Shown: positions 8,681 through 17,900 of the stretch, piece after piece
Position numbering within the stretch: position 1 is the stretch's first letter
Layout: every line of letters begins with the position of its first letter
Assembly: GCA_002349055.1 (NCBI GenBank)
Contig: DECD01000013.1
Location: 1-60,174, forward strand
Length of the DNA stretch: 60,174 nucleotides
Reading direction: 5' to 3'
From: Bacteroidales bacterium UBA2939
Lineage (GTDB): Bacteria; Bacteroidota; Bacteroidia; Bacteroidales; P3
Translations under genes and position numbers: made by a program
The notes under the pieces: generated by a model
Told to the model about the DNA's origin: nothing
Seen by the model: only the letters and a program-made list of their open reading frames with translations
Database searches by the model: none

Positions 8681-10084
8681 ATGAAACGCTACGAGATTAA
8701 GTATCTATTGAAAGAGGATGTGTCGACGCTCATCGGCACATCGATTTGTGTTAAAGGCTGGGTGCGCACCAAGCGCGGCAACAAGAACGTCGCCTTCCTG
8801 GCCGTGAACGACGGAAGCATCATCCACAACATCCAGGTTGTCGCCGACCCCGCCCAGTTCGAGGAAGAGCTGAAGCACATCACCACCGGTGCCTGCATCG
8901 GCGTGGAGGGCAAGCTCGTCGAGAGCCAGGGTAGCGGCCAAGCCGTCGAGGTGCAGGCCGAGAGCATCGTCGTCTATGGCGAGGCCGACCCCAACACCTA
9001 CCCCCTCCAGAAGAAGGGCCACTCGATGGAGTTCCTGCGCGAGATAGGCCACCTGCGCCTGCGCACCAACACCTTCGGCGCCGTGATGCGTCTGCGCCAC
9101 AACATGGCCATGGCCATCCACACCTTCTTCCACGAGCGCGGCTTCTTCTACTTCCACACGCCCCTCATCACCGCCAGCGACTGCGAGGGTGCCGGCGAGA
9201 TGTTCCACGTCTCGACCCTCGACCCCGAGAACCCGCCCCGCAAGGAAGACGGCACCATTGACTGGGAGCAGGACTTCTTCGGCAAGTTCACCGCCCTGAC
9301 CGTCAGCGGACAGCTGGAGGGCGAGCTCGGCGCCACCTCGCTGGGAAAAATCTACACCTTCGGCCCCACCTTCCGCGCCGAGAACAGCAACACTCCGCGC
9401 CACCTGGCCGAATTCTGGATGATTGAGCCTGAGATGGCTTTCTACCAGCTCGACGACCTCACCGCCCTCGAGGAGGAGTTCATCAAATACTGCGTTAAAT
9501 GGGCTTTGGACCACTGCATGGACGATCTCGAGTTCCTCAACAAGATGATCGACCCTGGCCTCATCGAGCGCCTGAAGGGCGTCATCGACACCGACTTCGT
9601 GCGTCTGCCTTACACCGAGGGTATTAAGATTCTGGAAGAGGCCGTCAAGAACGGCGTGAAGTTTGAGTTCCCGGTGAGCTGGGGCGTCGACCTGGCCTCC
9701 GAGCACGAGCGCTACCTGGTGGAGAAACACTTCAAGAAGCCCGTCATCATGATTGACTACCCGAAGGAAATCAAAGCTTTCTACATGAAACAGAACGACG
9801 ACGGCAAGACTGTGCAGGGCACCGACGTGCTCTTCCCGCAAATTGGCGAGATTATCGGTGGCTCGGTGCGCGAGGAGAACTACGACAAGCTGATGACCCG
9901 TATCAACGAGCTGAACATCCCGATGAAGGACATGTGGTGGTACCTCGACACGCGCCGCTACGGCAGCTGCCCGCACGCCGGCTTTGGCCTAGGCTTCGAA
10001 CGTCTGATGCTCTTCGTCACCGGCATGGCCAACATCCGCGACGTCATCCCCTTCCCCAGAACTCCCAAGACCGCCGAGTTTTAA
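8681..10084 (+). CDS. asnS: Asparaginyl-tRNA synthetase
   Basis: Charges tRNA-Asn with asparagine. At 467 residues it has the normal class IIb layout: OB-fold anticodon-binding domain at about 10-110 (VKGWVRTKRGNKNVAFLAVNDGS), then the catalytic core with motif 2 (FRAENSNTPRHLAEFWMIEPE) and motif 3 (GFGLGFERLMLFVTG near the C-terminus). The bacterial/archaeal-type AsnRS insertion after HTPLITASDCEGAGEMF is present. The start ATG at 8681 follows an A-rich leader. The stop overlaps the start of the next gene by one base (TAATG), so the glycosylase is translationally coupled. Unlike its neighbours it carries no repeat insertion. Confidence 0.96.
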   Translation: MKRYEIKYLLKEDVSTLIGTSICVKGWVRTKRGNKNVAFLAVNDGSIIHNIQVVADPAQFEEELKHITTGACIGVEGKLVESQGSGQAVEVQAESIVVYGEADPNTYPLQKKGHSMEFLREIGHLRLRTNTFGAVMRLRHNMAMAIHTFFHERGFFYFHTPLITASDCEGAGEMFHVSTLDPENPPRKEDGTIDWEQDFFGKFTALTVSGQLEGELGATSLGKIYTFGPTFRAENSNTPRHLAEFWMIEPEMAFYQLDDLTALEEEFIKYCVKWALDHCMDDLEFLNKMIDPGLIERLKGVIDTDFVRLPYTEGIKILEEAVKNGVKFEFPVSWGVDLASEHERYLVEKHFKKPVIMIDYPKEIKAFYMKQNDDGKTVQGTDVLFPQIGEIIGGSVREENYDKLMTRINELNIPMKDMWWYLDTRRYGSCPHAGFGLGFERLMLFVTGMANIRDVIPFPRTPKTAEF

Positions 10085-10701
10085 TGGCTCTGCCCGAAAT
10101 AGAACGTCATCCGTTGCGCCCCTTCCTGCCCGAAGGGGCGCGACTGCTGATGCTCGGCAGCTTCCCGCCGCCGAAACGTCGCTGGGCCATGGACTTTTTC
10201 TATCCCAACCGCAGCAATATGATGTGGGAAATCTTCGGGATGGTATTCTATGGCGACTCGCAGCGGCTGGTGGATGCTTCCAATAAGACCTTTCGTTTAG
10301 AAGAAATCAAAGCCTTGCTAGAGGAGCGCGGCATCGCCATCTACGATACCGCCAGCGCCGTGCGACGCCTCAGCGGCAACGCCTCTGACAAAGACCTTGA
10401 AATCGTCGAAAAAACTAACATTCCTCTGCTACTCTCACAGATTCCACTGTGCCACGACATCGTCTGCACCGGGCAGAAGAGTTTCTCCGTCTTGACCGAG
10501 GATTACGGCGTTCCTGTTCCCCAGATGGGTAGCTATCGAGAATTCTCTTTAAGCTGCTCCCCTAAGATAGGGGAGCTGTCCGAAGGACTGAGGGGTATGA
10601 GACTCTGGCGCATGCCCTCCTCCTCCCGCGCCTACCCCATGAAGCTGGAGGAGAAGGCCGCCTACTACCGAGAAATGATGAAAAACATTGGTCTTGTATG
10701 A
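10084..10701 (+). CDS. Uracil/hypoxanthine-DNA glycosylase family protein
   Basis: A 205-residue protein of the uracil-DNA glycosylase superfamily, closest in pattern to the Mug/HDG-type single-domain enzymes: LLMLGSFPPP near residue 22, FFYPNRSNMMW, and GIAIYDTASAVRR. A base-excision repair role is inferred from the family. I place the start at 10084 (TAATG overlap with asnS). Residues 156-172 (SLSCSPKIGELSEGLRG) are encoded by a short palindromic repeat (10551-10598) that is also present in the DUF6266 gene at 35.3 kb, and therefore look inserted. Operon partner of asnS by position. Confidence 0.75.
   Translation: MALPEIERHPLRPFLPEGARLLMLGSFPPPKRRWAMDFFYPNRSNMMWEIFGMVFYGDSQRLVDASNKTFRLEEIKALLEERGIAIYDTASAVRRLSGNASDKDLEIVEKTNIPLLLSQIPLCHDIVCTGQKSFSVLTEDYGVPVPQMGSYREFSLSCSPKIGELSEGLRGMRLWRMPSSSRAYPMKLEEKAAYYREMMKNIGLV
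10551..10598. repeat. Dispersed palindromic repeat in frame within the glycosylase gene
   Basis: AGCTGCTCCCCTAAGATAGG followed by GGAGCTGTCCGAAGGACTGA and GGGGT. The same layout (GCTCCCCTAA...GGGAGCT...GACTGAGGGGT) occurs at 35337-35390. The first half is a hairpin (CTCCCCTA/TAGGGGAG), and GTCCGAAGGAC forms a second small hairpin. Confidence 0.75.
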
Positions 10702-10736
10702 CCCGTCTGCTGCTTTATTAAAAAAGATTTACCGAC

Positions 10737-11078
10737 ATGATAATAGATTTCAACGAAATTCAAGAGGTGGCCAACCCGCAGTTCAAGGGCGGGGAAGGCA
10801 ACACGATGTTCCGCACCTATAACGACGGACAAAACAAAATTATGCGCGGGCGGCTGGAGCCCGGCTGCTCCATCGGATACCACAGCCATGAGACTAACAG
10901 CGAGATTATCTATATTCTCAGCGGCGAGGCACGATGCCTATATGACGACGGCGAAGAACGTCTTGCCCCCGGCCAGTGCCACTACTGCCCCAAGGGGCAC
11001 AGCCATTCCCTCATCAACGCCAGCGCCACAGAAGCTCTTACTTTTTTCGCCGTAGTACCGGAATTGATGTCAAAATAA
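10737..11078 (+). CDS. Small single-domain cupin protein
   Basis: 113 residues with a complete cupin barrel: motif 1 around GYHSHETNSEIIYILSGE (metal ligands H, H, E) and motif 2 around CHYCPKGHSHSLIN (His). No other domain. Small cupins of this kind bind a metal and act as sugar-modifying enzymes or sensors; the substrate cannot be told. It starts at ATG 10737, 35 bases after the glycosylase, and is probably the last gene of the asnS operon. Confidence 0.8.
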   Translation: MIIDFNEIQEVANPQFKGGEGNTMFRTYNDGQNKIMRGRLEPGCSIGYHSHETNSEIIYILSGEARCLYDDGEERLAPGQCHYCPKGHSHSLINASATEALTFFAVVPELMSK

Positions 11079-11098
11079 CCCACCGAGCGCAAATTGAT

Positions 11099-11491
11099 TC
11101 ATCCTTCGGGGTGCAATTTTAATTTTTCAATAATCGATTTGTCGGCGGGAAGCCAGCGGACGGTGTCGAGTTCAGCGGGGGTGAGCCAGCGGGCGGCTTC
11201 ATGCTCGTTGAGGTGGAGGGCGTCGGTGAGCAGCGAGCAAAGGTAGCAGTGCATAGTGAGGTGGAACTTGGGGTAGTCGTACTCCACGGTGCAGAAGAAC
11301 TCATCGACGCTGATTTCCGTCGACAACTCCTCGCGGATTTCCCTACGCAGCGCCTCCTCGGGTGTCTCGCCAGCCTCTATCTTGCCTCCAGGGAACTCCC
11401 ACCAATCTTTCCACTCGCCATATCCACGCTGCGTGGCAAAAATGCGTTCCTCCTTGCGGATGATGGCAGCCGCCACTTCAATTTGTTTCAT
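11099..11491 (-). CDS. NUDIX hydrolase, MutT-like (8-oxo-dGTP diphosphatase type)
   Basis: 130 residues. The NUDIX box is GGKIEAGE...REIREEL near residues 37-58, giving the metal-binding glutamates. The surrounding VAAAIIRKEERIFATQRGYG and WWEFPGG match the MutT/NudG group that cleans oxidised or modified nucleotides. ATG 11491 is preferred over the GTG two codons upstream. It is the last gene of the minus-strand STAS-NRPS-thioesterase-NUDIX run, 8 bases after the thioesterase. A role in the NRPS pathway is not implied by the family. Confidence 0.85.
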   Translation of the reverse strand: MKQIEVAAAIIRKEERIFATQRGYGEWKDWWEFPGGKIEAGETPEEALRREIREELSTEISVDEFFCTVEYDYPKFHLTMHCYLCSLLTDALHLNEHEAARWLTPAELDTVRWLPADKSIIEKLKLHPEG

Positions 11492-11499
11492 ATCCACAA

Positions 11500-11913
11500 C
11501 TATTTGGCCAATGGGACATCTTTACGGTAGCCCATACCGGTGAGATAGCAGATTTGTCGACCGTCTTGATTGGTGACCCGTACCTCGACAAAGGGAATCC
11601 TGCGGTGGTCGTTGATGCTGACGGCTTCGGCGCGCAGACGGTCACCCTCTACGGCGCTCGAGAGAAACATCACATTGCTGCTGATGCCGAGAGTGAGATT
11701 GCCCTGATGATTCATCAACGCCGCCATCGCGAGGTCGGCCAGCGTGAACAACGCCCCACCCTGGCACACGCCCCCGGCGTTCAGGTGCTCCTTAGCAACG
11801 GTCATCTCTGCCACCGCATGTGTCGCGTCCACCTCCGTAATCTGGCATCCCACATTCGCCGCAAAGCGGTCGGTAGTGTTCAGTATGTCCTTTATATTCA
11901 TTGGTTGTTCCAT
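11500..11913 (-). CDS. PaaI-type hotdog thioesterase
   Basis: 137 residues with the hotdog thioesterase signature HLNAGGVCQGGALFTLADLA and the dimer-forming second half (LTLGISSNVMFLSSAVEGD). Members hydrolyse acyl-CoA or acyl-carrier thioesters. It starts 14 bases after the NRPS stop on the same strand. An editing role, clearing mis-primed carrier domains, or an independent acyl-CoA role are both possible; the first is suggested only by position. Confidence 0.85.
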   Translation of the reverse strand: MEQPMNIKDILNTTDRFAANVGCQITEVDATHAVAEMTVAKEHLNAGGVCQGGALFTLADLAMAALMNHQGNLTLGISSNVMFLSSAVEGDRLRAEAVSINDHRRIPFVEVRVTNQDGRQICYLTGMGYRKDVPLAK

Positions 11914-11927
11914 AGTTGCTTTGTGAA

Positions 11928-14900
11928 CTACACGTCGAAGAATCCCAACTGGCTGATGGCGGTGAGCATACGGCCGACATAGACGCTGTCAGGTTCTGTC
12001 CAGCGGAAGCCGAGACGGAGGAGGACCTGTGAGGTGTATTCGTTGCTGGGGGGCACTATACGGCCGCCAATGTTCTCGTAGGCGAGCAGGCCGGTGAGCA
12101 GGGGTGCTTTCTTGGGGTCGGCAGAGGCCTGCTGCATGATGGCGGCAAACTCGTCGGTCTCAACAAAGCGCAGGTCGGTGCCAATCTTCCGTAGCCCGTT
12201 CAGCACGTCGCCCAGGAGGCGCGTATGGGTGTTGTAGGGGTGGAAGAGGGTGCATTGGTCGGGCGTATGAGCCAGGAGGACGATGGCACGGGCGGTCTCG
12301 TCGATGGGGGAGAACTCAGTCGGTTGGTCGTACTGCTCGTAGGGGCAGCAGCCCAGCATGTTGAAGATCTTGATACGCCCCATGTAACTGTTGGTGGAGA
12401 AGTTGACCTGGAACTCTCCGTCACTGCTACGGGCCGCCAGATTGCCGACACGCATAATCTTCGCCCGCAAGCCTTTGTGCGCGACGGCATCGAGGACGAG
12501 GCGGTCGGCGAGGAACTTGGAGTGCATGTACTGGTTGCCCAGTTTTTGTCCGAAGTAGAGCGACTGTTCATTCAGTACCGGCACCCTTTCATTGTCGCCA
12601 ATCCATATGCCGCCGGTCGAGGTGGTGGAGACATGGACGAGCGCTGCACCTGTTGCCAGACAGAAGTCGACGCATTGTTTGGCACCTCCGATATTCACAT
12701 CTTCAATGTCGGTGCCTTTGGAGAAGTGCTTAACGTTGGCAGCGCAGTTGAAGACGGTGTTGATTGCGTTATTGTGGCATTGCGTTATTGCGTTAGTGAA
12801 GTCGCTCGTGACATCGCCATTGACGACGAAGAGGCGGGTGCCGAAGAGGTCGTCGAAGCGGCGACTGAAATAGTAGAACAGGAGGTTGCGCAGACGTCGT
12901 TCGGCATCACTCTGGTCTTTGCCTCGCACAAGACAGGTGATGGTTTCGGCTTCCGAGTCGATGAGCTCGCGCAAGACATGGATGCCAAGGAAGCCGGTGG
13001 CACCGGTAAGGAGCACATGGCCGAGTTGATAGTTATTATTTGAAAGTTGATAGTTGGCGAGGGTATTCTTCTGCAAGAGATTGTCGATGTCGGTATAGTC
13101 AAAGCTGGAGACCTCAACATCAATATCCTCTGACGCTCCTAAGTCGGCGGATTTGCCCATAAGATGTTTCACCAGTTGTCGGGGAGTGGGATTGGCGAAG
13201 ATGTCGCCATAAGCGATGTGGACTCCCGCCTTGTCGGCTTCGATGATGACGCGCGTCACCATGAGCGATGTGCCGCCCAGCTCGAAGAAGTTGTCCGTCG
13301 CACCAATCCGCTCCATTGAAAGGATATCGCTGAAAATATTGCAGAACTGCCGCTCGAGGTCGTTGGCGGGCTCCACATATTCGCGGTCGTCGGCCCGCAT
13401 CACTGGGGCTGGCAGTGCCTTGCGGTTCACCTTCTGGTTTTGGTTCAGCGGTATCGCCTCTATCTGCATCGTCGCCGCAGGAATCATGTACGACGGCTTC
13501 CTCTCCCCTATAAAAGCGTTCAGTGCCTTGATTTCGATCTTCTCGTCGCTGACAATGTAGGCCGTTATGTACTTGCCGCCATTTTCGTAGTCAAAGGCCT
13601 GTACCGTGACATCCTTGATACCCGGGAACTGGCGAATGACGGACTCAACCTCCTTCAACTCGATGCGGAAGCCACGAATCTTCACCTGACTATCCTTACG
13701 ACCCACAAACTGGATATTGCCGTCCGCCAGATAGCGCACAATGTCGCCCGTGCGGTACACTCGCCCATATTGAGAGTTGGGTTTTAAGAAAGGATTGGGT
13801 ATATAGACTTCGGACGTTTTCTCAGGACGGTTAAGGTAACCACGGCTCACGTTCGGCCCACTGATCCACAGTTCGCCCAGCGCACCTTGCGGCAAGCGGT
13901 TCCCCTCCTTGTCCACAATGTATAGTCGATTATTGTCCAATGGTTTACCAATTGGAATATCCTTCAGCTCTTGGTCAACCTCATATTCCGTAATCAGGAT
14001 TGTGCCCTCCGTGGGACCATAACCATTGTGCAGCTTGAAATGGGTGGGTGGCACCAGTGAAGCCAGCTTCTCCCCGGCCGTAATCAGGTGCAACAGCGAA
14101 TGGTTCTCAAAATTCGTCGCGAACTGGTAGCCAACCTGCGTCGTCATAAACGAGTGCGTGATATGGTTGGTCTCGAAATAGGTGTTCACCTCCGGCAGAT
14201 TCAGCCTGATGTCGTCACCAATCACATAGACACAGGCACCGCACGTAAGCGCGGGATACATGTCCATCATGCAACAGTCGAAGCCATAGCTGGCGTAGCA
14301 CGAAACACGGTGTTCAGCCTTGAGGCCGAAACGACGCTGATACCAATGGCAGAACGCCACCAGGTTTCCATGCTCCAGTTGGCATCCTTTCGGCGTCCCC
14401 GTTGAACCAGACGTGTACAGCAATACGAACAAATTATTCGGCTCAATCTCGGGTAATTTCTCATTCCTCAATTCTAACTTTTCAATTTCTTTCGTCAGCA
14501 GCACCTCACCTTTGTATTCGTTCACCATCTCACACAGTGATTCATCGGCGATAAGCATCTTCGCAGCCGCATCCTGTATCATGAAATTCAAACGCTCGGC
14601 AGGATAGCTCGGGTCCAGAGGTTGGTAGGCGCAACCCGCCTTCAATACGCCGAGGGCAGCAATGGGCATCCACTCGCAGCGCGGAATGAGGATAGAAACC
14701 ACATCCTCCCTACCCAAGCCTTTTGCCACCAGCATCGTCGCGATGCGTTCAGTGATATCATCCACTTGAGCGTAGGTGTATCTCTTCTCGTGATACACCA
14801 CCGCCATGTTGTCGGGAGTCAGTCTCGCCTGTCTGCGGAACAGCGAGACAATCGTTTGCGTGTCGTCGTACGACACTTCCGTCTCGTTGAAACTGTCCAA

Positions 14901-17900
14901 CAGCGACACCTGGTCATTATCGAGCAGCGACACCGAGCGCAGAGAAGCCTTCATATCAGCTGCAAAAGCACTGATAACATTGCTCACGGACCTTGCCAGC
15001 GATTGCATCAATGCCTCACTGTAACGGCCGTTGTCATACTCGATTGCGACACTTGGCTTTCCATCCACCTCCGCGATATAGAAGGCAATCTTGAATTTCG
15101 GCACATTAAGTTCCATGTTCTCAATCATCACCGCCTGATCCTTCACCTTGTATTGGGAGATTACACCAAGCTGGTAGGCGAAGAGGATTTCTGCCGTTAA
15201 GTCATAGTCGGCGGCGATTTGCGCAAAGGGATAGTTCTCGTGCGTGAGAGTTTGCTCGAACTTCTCGCCGGTTTCTTGGACGAATTCCAGCACCGTTCTC
15301 TCGTCAATCTTGCATCTCAGTGCCAGCGTGTTGACCATCATGCCCATCGTGTTCGCCATCTTGAGGTTGCTGCGGCCGTTAGAGATGGTGGTGATGCAGA
15401 GGTCTTCCAAGGAAGCAAAGCGGGAGAGCGAATAGAAAACAGCGGCGAGTGTCACACCGGCAGGTGTTACCTCGGCACGTTGCGCCAGTTGTTTGGCGGC
15501 ATCTAGGTCCATCGGTGCGTAGACTTGACCTATCACGCCGTCGAAGGGATTAGTCATATCTGAGGGCAAAAGCGTGCCACCCTCTACATCGGCCAGTTGA
15601 GAGTGGAAGAAATCCCTGGCAGCAGCATATTCCTTGCCGTCCTTTGCCGTCTGCTCTTCGGCGACAAACTGCGCGTATGAGCAAAGCTCTGGCTCGATTG
15701 TTCCACCGCCAAGCAACGTGCAAATTTCGTTGAAGAACACATCGTATGACGCGCCGTCGCACACCAGGTGATGCATGTCGCAGTAGAGGTACAAAGCTTC
15801 TTCAGTGCGGACGATAGCAAAGCGGCAGAGGAGGTCTTTGCCGAGATTGAAGGGGCGGACAAATTCGGCACGGAAGGCATCCAACTCCGATTCCTTCAAC
15901 TCTAAACTTTCAACTTTCAACTCTAAACTCTCATCCGCCACCTGCACCACACCGGTCTCTCCTGTCTCAAAATGCACGAACAGCTGGGGATGGTTGTCCA
16001 CCACCTGCAACAACGCCTCGCGCAGCATCTCCTCGCCAATCTCCTTCGCGAAACGGGCACGCATCGGAATGTTGTAGAGCGTCGATGCCGGGTTTTTCAT
16101 GCACTCGAAATAGACACCGGTTTGGGCGTGAGACAAGGGGAAGGGAGCGGCTTCATTTAGTTCTTTATGGTCGTTAAAGTCCTTAGTGTCGTTAAGGTCG
16201 CCAGACAAAAGCGAGTGCAAAATTTCGTTCTCAATGGTCTGTATATTGGCGCCTTTAAGTAGAAGTTTGGTGTCTAGCTGCACCCCATAGCGCTTAAAGA
16301 CTTGTGTGCCGAGTTTGATGGCGGAGATAGATGAGAGACCCACGTAGCGAAGGTCGGTAGTGATGCCGAAATCATGGTTGTTCACAATATTTGCCACCAT
16401 CTCGACCAATTGCTCTTCCAGCACATTCAGCGGGGCCGCCTCTTTTTCGTTTTGGTTCTCGTTCTGGTTCTTGGGTTCGGGCAGCGCGCGCTTGTTCACT
16501 TTCTGGTTCTGGTTGAGCGGGATGGCGTCGATTTGCATCGTGACCGCAGGAACCATATAGGGAGGTTTCTGATCCAGGACAAATGCGTTGAGCGCCTGGA
16601 TGTCGATCTTCTCGTCGCTCACCACATAGGCGGCGATGAACTTGCCGCCGGCGGGGTAGTCGAAAGCCTGCACTGTGGCATCCTTGATGCCGGGGAACTG
16701 ACGGATGACGCTTTCCACCTCCTTGAGTTCGATGCGGAATCCGCGAATCTTGACCTGCCCGTCCTTACGACCGACAAACTCTATTTCGCCGTCGCACCGA
16801 TACCTGACGATATCGCCCGTGCGATACACACGCTTGCCGTTCCACTCAACGAAGGACGCAGCGGTCTTTTCGGCTTGGTTGAGATAGCCGATACCCACCT
16901 GAGGGCCGGCCACGAGCATCTCTCCGGCTGCGCCCCAAGGCACGCGCTTGCCGTATTTGTTGACAACAAACAGTTGGGCCGTGTCGTTGGCAGAACCCAC
17001 AGGGATGTTAGCTTCCTTGTTTTCCACCCAATGGCTGCACACATAGACAGTACACTCGGTGGGGCCATAGCCGTTGAGCAATCGGTAGGAGGGCGGATCG
17101 AGCGACATCAGTTTCTCGCCGCCGGTACCGAGCTGTTGCAGGCAAGGAATATCGGGGTAGTTCTGCACCAGCTGCGTGGCCACCTGGGTGGTCATGAACG
17201 TATGGGTGATACCTTCGCGCAGGATGAAGTCGTGAATGCCCTCGAGGTCGAAACGGATGTCGTCGCCGATGACATAGACCGTCGCTCCGGCGCAGAGGCA
17301 GCCCCAGAAGTCGTGCAGGAAGGCATCGAAGCCATAGCCCGCGTATGAGGCATAACGGCTCTCTGGCGTAAGCCCGATATGCTGTGCGTGGAATTTGCAG
17401 AAAGTGAGGATGTTCTTCTCACTTAGCATCACTCCCTTGGGTGTACCTGTCGTGCCGCTTGTATAGATTAGGATAAAAGCATCGCCTCCCTCGTATTTGG
17501 CAGCATCGGCGCGCATGAAATCCAACCGCTCGGCGGGATAAGAGCCGTCCAGCGGCATCGCTGTCATGCCGGCTTTGGCAATGGAGAGCGGCACGATAAA
17601 CATCTGCTCGTTGCGCGGCACAGTATAGCCAATAACATGTTCGCCGCATCGGACCGTATATTGCGGGTCGATGGTGTCGGAGAGCCTGTCCACTTCGGCG
17701 TATGTCAACCGGGTGTCGCCAGCCACCACGCAAAGGGCGTCGGGATGCTCCGCCACCTGCTGCTTGAAGCAACCCACCAGCGTGCCCTCGGCCGCCTGGG
17801 GCGCTTCCGGATTGCGCTCGTCGAGCCACTGGAGCTGCTCGGGTGTGCAGTATTCGATGTCGGCAACCTTTTCGGCTGTCACCATCGAACGGAGAATCAT

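Noticed and set aside
8705..9976. A 423-codon minus-strand frame opposite asnS
   Set aside because: Antisense of a fully conserved synthetase; no domain or start context.
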